Shown one piece after another: positions 46,545 through 57,399 of a stretch of DNA of 64,000 nt. Every line of letters begins with the position of its first letter. Position 1 is the stretch's first letter. This stretch comes from Piezodorus guildinii (taxonomy: Eukaryota; Arthropoda; Insecta; Hemiptera; Pentatomidae). The position numbers and the translations under genes are program-made. The stretch lies in NCBI GenBank assembly GCA_023052935.1, contig CM041294.1:86784616-86848615 (forward strand). Direction: 5' to 3'. Under the pieces are notes generated by a model. That model was given only the letters and a program-made list of their open reading frames with translations. It did not search any database and was not told the DNA's origin.

Positions 46545-46597
<53 letters not shown>
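46545..46597. repeat. (TA)n(TG)n microsatellite
   Basis: TA then TG tracts. Confidence 0.95.
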
Positions 46598-46659
46598 ATA
46601 TTCGTGTGTGATATGAAAACTCGAATTAACCCATCTGTGTAATAAGTAGTTAATTATGT

Positions 46660-46763
46660 TCCTTCTGTCTGTTGGCCAGACATGTTGTACAATATGTTCA
46701 AATTGTACAATTCTGTTATTCTTAGGGGACCCAGTCCCAGAATAAAAATTATTTTCAATTCAA
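46660..46763 (+). mobile_element. CR1-like LINE 3' terminus
   Basis: TTGGCCAGACATGTTG.. and TTATTCTTAGGGGACCCAG..TCCCAGAATAAA, as at 1-356. Confidence 0.65.
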
Positions 46764-47880
46764 AATATATATATGATAAGCCACTAGCATTTTAGAACTA
46801 CACAATCACTTTATACATATAGTCTCTTGATGTAGGTCAGATTACGCCCTGTTTAGTTTAACACTAAGGAAGAAAATTGGTTGTGAAGGGGCTGGGGTAA
46901 TTTAGGACAAGCAAATACTGATATCACTAACTCCATAGATCAGGGAAGGACCGCAAACCAATTATAGTTTCGATGGGGATCAATTCCACTCAAATTTCCG
47001 CAATATTAAATATCAATTTGCCCTGTAAGGGGAGAAGGTGAGGTGGGGAGTGGTGTGATGGGAGGTGGCAAGTGGGAGGTTGTTGATTAATTCCAGGCGA
47101 CTAATCCAGTCTTCCAGAGTTCCAGCGATAGTTGGCTCTTGGCGGGGTCTATCCCAACTTCTTGATAAGTTCTTGATGGTCTTTTATATCAGTCTCGTGT
47201 TTTAGCTCGTAGCCTCAGGTGATGAAGGTATACTGGAATATGAATAAGACATGTCTGACTATATGAGTCGGAATTTAATATATTTTTGTAAATATATTTT
47301 TAACACGTTCACGCCAGGGCGAATATCTAAGATTTTTTCCGTGAGGCGGACTATCTTAGCTACTTACGCTTCGTGCAAGTTCCAATGTGTTTAATGCGAT
47401 ATTACTTTGATAACAGTTTTGACATAAACATATGACTTGAAGGAGTTATTATGGAAATACTTAAAAAAGATTCTTATATTATTAAAAATAATTCTTATAA
47501 TACATATTTTCTTATTTATGGGGGTAAAAGTATGAAAAGAATTACGCACAGCTAAATAAAATTCTTTAAGTAGAGTAATCGAATAAAATTAACCGATAAG
47601 AGTCCTTTGAGGGAGCATGTTGAAAGTTATAAAATATTTAATGAAGAAGAAGAAAATAAACTTTATATACATATTTACAAATTGACAAAATATTTACAAG
47701 TGATTACGGATAATACATGCTTACAATCAGCATAATGTTTTGTTCGTTTGGTAATTATAATCTATTAGCCTAATGACTAAATATGTGGTAAACTTAAATT
47801 GATATTAACTATGGTAGTAGGAAAAACCATACGAAAAAACTACTTATTTATACAAAAACCTACTTATAAACATATTTAAT
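46764..47880. other. Unassigned sequence, partly GC-richer
   Basis: 46840-47230 is GC-richer with G-runs (GGTGAGGTGGGGAGTGGTG) but has no frame resembling a known protein and no clear splice borders. The rest is AT-rich. Confidence 0.4.
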
Positions 47881-47887
47881 AAATAAA

Positions 47888-47940
<53 letters not shown>

Positions 47941-48083
47941 CCATGAATGGATGGCATTGGCATACACTATACAGCCATTTTATATATTATGTCTTATTAG
48001 TGAAAACTATTACAATCACCAAATTACAACTACCAATTAAAATTACCAAATTACAATTACCAATTACTGAACTATTACAATTA

Positions 48084-51000
48084 TCAAATTCTTTTGTTAA
48101 TCGATTGTAAATATTTATTTATACTGAAAATTTTTTTATTGTTCGTAAATTTTAATAAATTTTCATAACTAATATTCTGATTATTATTTATTTCAAAAAT
48201 CATCTTTTCTCTTTGAGTTTTGTATGCTGGGCACACCAATAATATGTGTTTTAGGGTCTCCCTATCACCACATTTGTCACATTGCGGAGATTGTGATACG
48301 CCTATTTTATGAAGGTAAGTGTTGCAGATCCCGTGATTTGTCCTTAATCTAATATATGTTTTTACCACGTTTTTGCTAAAATTTGTTTCCGCGAACCAAG
48401 GTTTTCGAATAATTTTGGGAAATATGGTTTTGTAAAATTGTCCAGTGGGGTTTTCCTGATATAACTGTTGCCAAATTTCGAATGTATTTAATTTAATGGT
48501 TTTGTAAAAATCTTTGAATGGTATCCGAAAGTCAACTTGTTGCCCAACTGTGGTGGCAGATTTAGCCAGTCCATCTACTACCTCGTTGCCTGGGATTCCC
48601 GCGTGACCCTTAATCCACCGAAATACTAAAACTTTTTAATTTTTGACCGCTATGTAGTGGTTTTTCATGATCTCCATTTGTAAGCTACTGATGTTTTTGT
48701 TAATAATATTAGTTAGTGACAATAATGCACTCTTACAATCCGTCAAAATAACAAAATTACGATCCGCGGATTTATTAATGTATCTGACGGCTTCCAATAT
48801 GGCATACATTTCAGCAGTATGAGAAGAACAACCAGTAGGTAATTTATACTGTGCATTATGGTTGTATTTAGGAATATGAATCGCACTACCTGAATTATTA
48901 TTAATATTTGAGCCATCGGTATTTATATGAATATGATGCGGCCATTTGTCTGCAAGCAATGCTTTAGTAGTAGAGGCAATCATTGAATGAGGCAATGGGT
49001 TACCGACTTCTATTTCTATATTGAATTTTTGTAATAGCATCTCGTATTTTAATTGATATTGAGGTAGCATTTTATTTGAATATATATCACGTAATGAATT
49101 TTGATATTTTATAAAACTATTGAAAACTAATGGTGTATATTTCTTTTTCTCCCAATAAGCTTTACTTAAGATAAGAATGCATAGGTTAACTATTTTACTG
49201 TAGCAATTCTGATTGTTAGCGTATGTTTTAAAAAAGATTCTGTCGGTTAGTAGCTGTCTTCTTAGTTTTAGGGGTGGTCAGCTGGCTTCGTTTAATAAGG
49301 CATCGATAGGGGTGGAATTAAGAGCTCCTAAACAAATTCTTATGCACCTATTATGAATCATATCCAACTTACGCAAATGTGTATTAGGGGCCTCACCGTA
49401 TAATGTGACTCCGTAATCGAATATGGATTTTATTGTGCTCCTATAGAATAACAAAGATATGCTTGGATCTGCTCCCCATTTACTGTTATTGCTAATCATT
49501 TTTAATATGCTCATTTTTTTTTCCGACCGTTTTATGATTTCATAAATGTGTTGATTCCAATTTAGTTTTCAGTTGAAATAAACTCCTAAGAATCTCACGA
49601 CATTAACGCTTGTGAAGAAAGTTCCAGCTAATTCAACTCGCTCATCAAGGGGAAATGTGCGTTCTCTAGTGAACGGGCATATAACTGATTTAGAAGCTGA
49701 AATCGTCATTCCTGTCCCTAACTCCCATCTCCTTAACCCTCTTACTGTCTCGTCCAGTAACTCGACACATTTATTAATATCTTGATTTGAGGTATATAGG
49801 CAAATATCATCGGCAAATTGTAAGATTGAAACTTTCTCAGGTAAGTATTTTTTTAAATCAGTAGAAAATATTGCAAATAATAAACTACTGAGAATACCTC
49901 CTTGAGGTAAACCTATCTGTGCCACCCTACTCATGATTATTGAATTTGATATTTTTAATGATATCTTTCTATCGCTGATCAGATTGATAATATTGTCAAT
50001 ATATTTTATGGTGAAACCCATGTCTGTCATTTTATAATTGAGTATGTGTAACGGAACAGTGTCGTATGCCTTTGCTATGTCTAAAAATAAAGCGACTGTT
50101 TTTTTCCCTGATGTGAAAGCTGTATGTATGTCAGTATGTAATTCTAGAAGGCAATCCATCGTTGATTTACCTTTACGGAAACCGAACTGGTAATCAGGCA
50201 ATTTATCTTGTGATTCTAACCACCACTCTATTCGTTCCTTTACCATTCTTTCAAACGTCTTTAGTACACACGAACTTAACGAAATCGGTCTATATGAGGA
50301 AGCGTTATTGGGATCCTTATCTGGTTTCAATATCGGTACAACACAGAACTCCTTCCATGAGTCAGGTATTACATTTGATTGCCAAACATCATTTAAGATT
50401 TTTAATAAGCTCATTTTAATTTTCTTCGGAAGTCTGTTTAACATGATGTAATGTATATTGTCAAGTCCTGGTGCTGTATTAGGGTTCTTCTTTAAAGAGT
50501 TATTGAGCTCTTCTAGAGTAAACTCTTTCATTAGTTGAAAATTTTCTTCAGACGTTTCTTCTCTACTGTCAGTGATTAAACTATTTTTAAAAATGACATA
50601 TGGGGGCGCCAGTGTGTCCATAAATTCTTCACACCATTCATCCTTTGTGACTGGTAAGCGGTTACTTGTTTTGCGATTGCTGAGTACAGATAGTTTATGC
50701 CAAATATCCTTAATCGGGGTAGATTTATTGATACTTCCACAGAATAGTCGCCAGGAATTTCTCTGTTTATCTCTTGTGCGTTTTTTTAATTCCGCATCCG
50801 CCTTTTTGAATGTCAAAAATGTTGAAGAATTTGGGGTTTTTATATATGTTTTGTAGGCATTTTTTCTATTTTGTAGTGAAAGAGTACATTCATTATCCCA
50901 CTAACCTCTGCTAAATTTTCTCCTGTAAATTTGTTTGTAAGTTGGTATTGACTTCGTGCCAGCTTTATTCAAAAATTGTATGAACTGTTCATATGTAGGG

Positions 51001-51785
51001 TTATCGGATAGAAGGTGGAAATTATCTGAGGTAAACGTTTCGTATTCCTCCCAATTAGCAGCCTTTATTTGCCACTTTCTGGTCGATTTACTCATATTGG
51101 TATCTTTAAATTGCATATTGTGAATCTCCATTACGATGGGTAAATGATTAGAACCTAAGGGATCATCGTGAACTTTCCATTGTATATTGTTTACGATATT
51201 GGGTGAGCAGAGAGTGATATCCAAGGCAATATTATTAGTCTGACTCACATTATTTACGTATGTAGCGGATCCATCATTCAACAGTACTAAGCTGGAGTTT
51301 TCTATTGCAGAAACTAATTCTTTTCCCATTTTATCACAAAAATTACAGCCCCACTGGTAATGGTGAGCATTGGCATCTCCTGCCAGAATTAATGGAAAGT
51401 CAAAACTCGTAATAAATTTTTCCCAATGACATTTAGTTACTAAATTTTTAGGAGGGTTATAATACGAAACTATGTTAATTTTAAAATTTTTATGGAGTAC
51501 GACTTTCGCGGCAATCACATCCATACCGTCTATTTTATGAAAGTTTCTAACCTGTGTAAAGTTGTATTTATTCCTAATCAAAATGGCTACTCCCCCCCAG
51601 CCATCATCTCTATCTTTCCTTATGATATTGTATCCCGGGAAATTCACATATGTGTTATGCTTGAACCAAGTTTCTGATATTAAGGCAATATCAATATTGT
51701 CTGTAAATAAAAAATATTCTAAACTATTTTTATTTGCTATTGCTGATCTAGCGTTCCATTGTAATAATTTATAGGATTTAGTCAT
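48084..51785 (-). pseudogene. LINE ORF2: endonuclease, reverse transcriptase, RNase H, four nonsense codons
   Basis: One frame of about 1,233 codons with no frameshift, stopped only by TAG at 50901-50903, TGA at 49569-49571, TGA at 49278-49280 and TAA at 48636-48638. Order: AP endonuclease (1-~235; LLQWNARSA, LISETWF, LAGDANAHH, GSNHLPIV); reverse transcriptase (~410-680; SYRPISLSS, FLDIAKAYDTV, LPQGGILSSLLF, catalytic FADD); connection; RNase H (~950-1080; TDGSN, AEMYAILEA, TDCKSAL, GNEVVDGLAK); C-terminal zinc motif CDKCGDRETLKHILLVC. The first stop replaces the first Trp of the conserved 'WW(D/N)NEC' block. All catalytic residues otherwise look intact, but the protein cannot be made full length without readthrough. 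Confidence 0.9.
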
Positions 51786-51870
51786 AAAAATGGTGGGCTA
51801 AATTAGATACTGATGAATTATTTTTTGAAAAATTATTAAAAATAGTTTAGATAAAATATTTTTATCTGAA

Positions 51871-53286
51871 TCAATGATTTATTAACAAGCTATCTCCTCT
51901 CTCTCTTATTATGTTCCTAATCTCTGCTTCAGAAATTATTAAATTTTTGTTTGACAAAATTGAACTTACAATTGAATAAATAGCTTCTGAAATTTGATTT
52001 ATTTTATTCGGTTTAACCTGAGGTGTTCCAGTAGTTTTAGGTTTTGGGAAATTTGTATTAGAAGGTAAAGGGCTTGATGGGTATAAAGGAATTTTATAAC
52101 TATTATTAATCTCCCTCCTTGCTTGTTCGGTAGGGTCAACGCTTGGATGTTTATCCGGACTTGAAACTCTTACTCTTTTATTTACACTAATTTTACTTAT
52201 TACTGAAGAGTTATTTTTGTTATATAATTGTTTGTTATTAGTTTGATCTAATGCTGGGAACGATTCAGGTGTCTGTCTTAATACGGCCCAACTGTATGAT
52301 TTGCCTTCTAGGAAATGTTTTGCTTCCATATAGGTTAGATTTTGGGTGGCCATTAATTCTTTTATATTTTTTTGTTTTTTATATTCCGGACATATATCTT
52401 TAGCTAGAGAAGAATGATTTTGGTGGCAGTGAATACATTTCAATAACGTACCGGGAGGGCACTCTTCTTTCGCATGTTTTTCACCGCAATCCGAACACCT
52501 GGGTGTCGTACTTTTACATTGAGTGGTCACGTGACCATAACGAAAGCATGCTTGACATTGTACTACTGATTGAATGTACTTTTGTACCTCGCATCTCACG
52601 TGATGGATGCTTACATAATTAGGGAGAAACTGTCCTCTAAAATTAATTAGAACCGTACCCGTGGGTTTAAGTTCATATTCTTTTGTATCTCGGTTTAAAA
52701 CCTTCCTTTTGAACCTTCTGACTGAGATAATTTTTAGAGATTCGGAATATAAAGTTTTAATATTAGTTAATATGTCTTCCTCGGATAAATTAGTATCTAT
52801 TCCTCTAATTACTCCTTTTCTTTCCAGCATAAATTGTGGAATATACACTAAAAAATGTTTAGACTTTAAAATTTCCGAATTGAATAGTGCGTTCGCGTGT
52901 GAACCTAAGCGAGTTTCAACTTTTATTCTATTGCGACCCGACCTGGTGATAGACAGAATGTTATTGTAAATTACTGGACAAGAATCATTTAATAGTTTTC
53001 CAACAGACATTGGATGTATTCGACTAATTCCAACCCCTTCCATCGACTTACTCTCAACAAAAACAAAATATGGGCCCATGTCTCTCTCCTCATATAAGCG
53101 TGGTAGAGAGTTTTGTGTTCTATCTGTCGAGGCTTTACTAATTTCCTGCTCTTCGTTGCTTGCATTATTTTTGTGTTCTGCAGGCATCATTTCTATTTCC
53201 GTGCTTAAGTCTACTGTTTCATTATTATTCAAACTACTTAACTTATCAGGCGGGATAACCTCCCTCCCATCACTTGTGCCAGACAT
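51871..53286 (-). CDS. LINE ORF1 protein, three CCHC zinc knuckles
   Basis: Intact 471-codon ORF, the nucleic-acid-binding Gag-like protein that packages LINE RNA. Residues ~70-230 form a family-typical RNA-recognition-like region (VESKSMEGVGISRIHPMSVG; VYIPQFMLERKGVIRGID). Three knuckles follow at ~243-305: CQACFRYGHVTTQC, CSDCGEKHAKEEC and CIHCHQNHSSLAKDIC. The C-terminal third is Pro/Ser-rich and ends in an amphipathic stretch (IYSIVSSILSNKNLIISEAE). The stop is followed 85 bases later by the ORF2 start, so ORF2 probably relies on reinitiation or similar, as in other two-ORF LINEs. No disabling mutation was seen. Confidence 0.88.
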   Translation of the reverse strand: MSGTSDGREVIPPDKLSSLNNNETVDLSTEIEMMPAEHKNNASNEEQEISKASTDRTQNSLPRLYEERDMGPYFVFVESKSMEGVGISRIHPMSVGKLLNDSCPVIYNNILSITRSGRNRIKVETRLGSHANALFNSEILKSKHFLVYIPQFMLERKGVIRGIDTNLSEEDILTNIKTLYSESLKIISVRRFKRKVLNRDTKEYELKPTGTVLINFRGQFLPNYVSIHHVRCEVQKYIQSVVQCQACFRYGHVTTQCKSTTPRCSDCGEKHAKEECPPGTLLKCIHCHQNHSSLAKDICPEYKKQKNIKELMATQNLTYMEAKHFLEGKSYSWAVLRQTPESFPALDQTNNKQLYNKNNSSVISKISVNKRVRVSSPDKHPSVDPTEQARREINNSYKIPLYPSSPLPSNTNFPKPKTTGTPQVKPNKINQISEAIYSIVSSILSNKNLIISEAEIRNIIRERGDSLLINH

Positions 53287-53682
53287 AGTGAGTTAGTTCA
53301 GTGCAGAATTATGCACAGTTTACAAAAATAACGATAAAGAAATCTAAAAAATAACTAAACAATATGTTTGCAAAGAAAATAATATTTATAAGGAAACTAA
53401 TTAAAAGAAAAAAATATATCAAAAGGTTATCTGTTAAACAGCGCGAAGGTCTTTCTGCCACCTCCTCCGCCGAAGTCCAAACAGGAGCCTTGTTCTTGAC
53501 AACTATTTGGGACACTATATACACCAAATTACCGAGTAAAATAAATACTTAAAAATTGCGAAAAATTTTCACACTTTTTGTAAATAAACCCTTATGCTTG
53601 TTAATTCCTACAACATTTAATGTTGAGAAAAAACAAATCAACTCATTTTCTAAAAACAAGTGACTCACCTGTGATACATGTT

Positions 53683-53809
53683 GCCCCACGGGATAGTTAA
53701 GCGTGACCCACCAGTGGGTCACCCCGACCCAGGGAAGAGACAAGTGTGACCCACCGGTGGGTCACCCGCCCCACGGGAAAGTCAATATAGCCCACCGGTG
53801 GGTCACCCC
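53683..53809. repeat. GC-rich minisatellite of palindromes, three ~43-bp units
   Basis: Three units, each starting near CCCACGGGAAAG and ending in a palindrome. GTGACCCACCGGTGGGTCAC (53746-53765) is perfect; the first copy (53703-53722) differs at the centre and the third has a decayed left half. Each has TGACCC and GGGTCA half-sites 6 bases apart, in everted orientation. Confidence 0.85.
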
Positions 53810-54030
53810 GGCGCACAGTGGTTCCAAACGCACTTTTTCGAGACAAAAGTCTATACCAATCGTTCTATTTAAGATATATCAGCCATTTTAACATAATTTT
53901 GTTCCTTATTAAATTCACTTTCAATAGTGTGGTTGGCATATTTTTTAGCTCATTTTTATATAATGATAATATATAGGTTTTGTCAATAATTTCAGAGAAA
54001 TGTCTCTTTATCTAATCATTCTTATATAAA

Positions 54031-54077
<47 letters not shown>

Positions 54078-54370
54078 TTAACTTCCTGCATGTTTAGAAT
54101 CATTATTAGTTAACTTTAAGAAAATTTTGGATTTTACATAACGACTTGATGATTTTTTTAGAAATTTCAAACAATGTTGGAAAGATTAAAATTATTTTAA
54201 ATATCTTAATATATGCCCAACATAACGATATTCAAATTGTTTTGAAAATTTTAGTTTTATTCCTAATTTCTACGGGCAAAATTTGAAAACCGTAAATTGA
54301 TTTCCACGTTTTTGGTAAAGTAGAACGCATTGTTGACTATAGAAATATCTTTTATGGAAAGACCAGAAAA
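53810..54370. other. AT-rich sequence with a (TA)n tract
   Basis: (TA)n at 54031-54074; nothing else recognised. Confidence 0.5.
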
Positions 54371-54374
54371 ACTT

Positions 54375-55142
54375 GTGATCTGCTGTGTGTGTATGTGTGT
54401 GTGTGGTAACTCCCGGGCGGAAATGGTAAGTCCTATGAAACTGAAATTTCATATTTAAGACAAATATACGCCCGAGACGTTAAAAAACCATTTTCATAAA
54501 AATGAGCTTACCAGAAGAGCCACTTTATACCATGCATTTTTTTTCGATTTTCTCGAAAACAGTTCCGACGATTTTGATTAAACTCGCTATATCGATGTAA
54601 AATTTAATGGGCTTTATTATCATTTAGGTTTCATTCGGATAAAGATGGTCTGAAAGGGCTTAAATGCCGATATTTTAAATTTTCTTTCTCTAAAGTACCT
54701 TTAATTTTGTTGATTCTATAAAAATAACTATATTATCTTATTACCACTGATAAAAAAAAAAAAACAGATAAATATATAAATTGAATGAATTCGATACGCA
54801 AAAGAAAAAATATTTTTTTAATGCAATTTTTTGTTTTTGAACATAACGGCAGTAATATACATGTATGATATGCCGTTGGGAAGCTAAAGATTTTAGAAAA
54901 AATATTATCTCATACACAAGCTTTTAAAAGTTAATAGAGAGTGATAAAAAGAAGATAAAACTAACTGATTATTTTAGATAATAATATAATAGATTTTTTA
55001 ATAAAACACATGTTTCTGTATAAATTCAATTTAATTAATTCTTTAATAGTTTCACGTATTTTTATCTCTAACTGTATTTGAAAATTCTTTAATTGATTTT
55101 AAAAATGGAGGTAAGTGAAAGTCGTGTGTTGCCCGCACCAGA
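54375..55142 (-). mobile_element. HINE-like repeat, well preserved
   Basis: From the GT-rich core (TGTGTGTGTGTGGTAACTCC) to GGTAAGTGAAAGTCGTGTG and TTGCCCGCACCAGA. Only the 3' tip is missing. Confidence 0.85.
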
Positions 55143-55329
55143 TTTTTTAAAAGTGTTTAAGAAGTTGAAATAAATGTACACTTATAGTTTTTTTTTTTTT
55201 TTTTTGTGCATTTTGTTTTAGTTTTAGCAAAAGCGTTAAATATTAGTTAATTATATAGTCACCAAATGTATTTATTTCTTATCATTATTTTTTTATTTTA
55301 TTTTTACTTATGCTAAATCTATGTTTTTC

Positions 55330-55423
55330 TTCCTCATGAATTTTGTATCAAGATGTGAGATATTTTACTTTGTTAAATGTCATGTTATTCTTAGGGAACT
55401 TAGTCCCAGAATAAAGTTTTTTT
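55330..55423 (+). mobile_element. CR1-like LINE 3' terminus
   Basis: TTATTCTTAGGGAACTTAG..CCCAGAATAAAG; same terminus as at 1-356. Confidence 0.6.
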
Positions 55424-55559
55424 ACTTCTTCTTCTATATATATATTATTTTATAGCAGATTTTTTTTTTTTTTCTTTGGTTTATATTCCATATATTTTTT
55501 ATATATCTATATAAATAGGTCTTATTTTTATTTTTTACACATTTGTAAATAAAATTTTA

Positions 55560-55673
55560 TTTTATTGGTCTCTCGGCCAGACACATTGAAATGTATATTT
55601 ACTGTACAACATTGTTATTCTTAAGGGACATAGTCCCAGAATAAAGTTATTTTATTATTATTATTATTATTAT

Positions 55674-55682
<9 letters not shown>
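55560..55682 (+). mobile_element. CR1-like LINE 3' terminus with (ATT)n tail
   Basis: CTCGGCCAGACACATTG, then TTATTCTTAAGGGACATAG..CCCAGAATAAAG and (TTA)n. The simple-repeat tail after AATAAA is CR1/L2-like. Confidence 0.65.

Positions 55683-55728
<46 letters not shown>
55676..55728. repeat. (TA)n microsatellite
   Basis: Pure TA tract after the CR1-like tail. Confidence 0.95.
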
Positions 55729-55729
<1 letters not shown>

Positions 55730-55731
<2 letters not shown>

Positions 55732-56040
55732 CATTCAGGGACCCTGATAACATTTGAAGCCAAAACACAACTAATGAAAACACTTTATGTAGACTTCTGA
55801 AGGAGATGATTCGTCCCTGAGAGAACACTCGAGGCTAGAGATGAAGGGGTTTAGTACGGACGCTGTTAAAGCGGATGGCTTCCCAAGTGTTGCAGCTAAT
55901 GGTGTTCAGGCCCCCGTACTGTCTCTAATTGTGCTTCCTAATGCAGGCCTAACAGCACCTCAGCCGATGAGTACTTGAAAGAGTAACTTCCACAATCTTC
56001 ACTCACTCCATTTAATTGCAGGATCCAACACATTTTATCC
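55730..56040. other. Unassigned GC-richer stretch
   Basis: TAGTACGGACGCTGTTAAAG and CAGGCCCCCGTACTGTCTC stand out from the AT-rich context, but no frame or family is recognised. Confidence 0.35.
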
Positions 56041-56046
56041 TCTCTT

Positions 56047-56114
56047 AGTTTATCCTTAATGTATTTTCTAGTTAAAGTTATCAGTTTAACTAGAAAATAC
56101 ATTAAGGATAAACT
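56047..56114. repeat. 30-bp perfect inverted repeat, 8-base loop
   Basis: AGTTTATCCTTAATGTATTT.. (56047-56076) is exactly complementary to 56085-56114; the loop is GTTATCAG. Confidence 0.95.
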
Positions 56115-56862
56115 CTTTTCTTGTTAAATTACATTGTTTTTGGTAATTCAGTAAGACTATTTCAATACGTAAGGAGAAATAAAATACCCTCTGTTTTATT
56201 AGCATTCTCGTTGATTGAGATATTATTAATTCTACCTTGAGAGTGATTTGCTAATTTCGATTCGTGTAAGTGGACTATAAATGATTGAAATTTAATAAAG
56301 AGATATGACTACAATGACTAATACTGTCTTAATGAATCATATTTACAATGGGTATTACGTAAGGAATATCTTCAGGAGGACGATTTATTGCTGTTAATTA
56401 TTTTCTCTCGCTCTTGACGTCTCCTCTTTAACAAAAAACTCAATTTCCTACTTGTCTTCCTTGGTCCCAACAGAAATAATAGCACCCAGGTCATGCTACA
56501 CTGAACATCCTATCAAGAAATTAAATAATATTTTAATTAGAATTATGTAAGTTATATTAAATCTAATAATCGCTTCATGGAGGACATAGGTTTCGATATG
56601 AAGGACGTGCCAAGGATAGCAGAAAGTGTGGTTCTCGACTCCCTGGGAATTATACACTATCACATCTACTCGTAACAGGTATAATTGGAGGGGCATGCAT
56701 GTGCAATTGTTCTTCAGTTATAGTGGTTTATGTTTTAATTTTAATTTTAACATAAATTTCTATATATAGAGATATTGATTTTAGATGCTAAGTGTTTTGT
56801 TATTGTGGTATTGTTTTTTTTATGATGGTATGATTTTTTATGTTGTTTTATGATGTATATAT

Positions 56863-56893
<31 letters not shown>

Positions 56894-57320
56894 TTATATT
56901 TTTTTTTTTTTTTTTTTTAATTTTTGGTGTATATGCATAGATAGATCTATGTATCTGAAAAAAAAGGAAACGATAGAGAAGGCAAAGATAAAAAAACAAA
57001 ACAGAAAAAGTAAATAGAGACAAAAAAATTTAATAGAGTAAAAAAGGAAAAAAAATATTGTATTTATAGTTAAATTATAATGTTAAGAATATTCCTGTAG
57101 GAAAGACTTGGTATGCTGTGTGATAGCAACCCAATTAAGTTGGGCAGCATCAATTTATTTTGTTTCTAAATGAAGTGTATCTCTCTAATAGTATATAGAA
57201 TAAAATAAAAGTTACCAATAAATATTAATTCACGTTTCATTTAAAGTAATGTCATCATCAATCTAAAACAATTTGATAATTAATTTCTGATGAGTTCGAT
57301 TTTTAGGTTGTTTTGGAGGT
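56115..57320. other. AT-rich sequence with TA tract and T-run
   Basis: (TA)n at 56855-56892 and a T-run near 56900-56917; no gene recognised. Confidence 0.45.
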
Positions 57321-57399
57321 AAATTGACGTGTTCATTCAAAAACTTCAATTGGTTTTTTACTATAGTCAAGTTTTTTTTCTACAGATGTTGCGCATGCG

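Larger units (their letters stand above)
47881..53591 (-). mobile_element. Full-length LINE of the I group
   Basis: A complete non-LTR retrotransposon: 5' UTR (~296 bases), ORF1 (53286-51871), ORF2 (51785-48084), a short 3' UTR and a ~50-base poly(A) tail (T-run 47890-47940 on plus). AATAAACCC lies directly outside both ends (47881-47889 and 53583-53591), a target-site duplication that puts the 5' end at about 53582. ORF2 carries endonuclease, reverse transcriptase and RNase H; with a three-knuckle ORF1 this places it in the I group. It lies in an rdgC intron in the same orientation as the gene. Confidence 0.9.

Noticed and set aside
47000..47250. GC-richer block that might be another exon
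   Set aside because: No frame with similarity to rdgC or another known protein, and no convincing acceptor/donor pair.
48084..51785. G-to-A hypermutation as the cause of the LINE ORF2 stops
   Set aside because: Only the TGG-to-TAG change at 50901 clearly fits; the other stops seem to need different base changes, so ordinary point decay is more likely.
50162..53296. Plus-strand frames across the LINE
   Set aside because: Shadows of ORF1 and ORF2 on the opposite strand.
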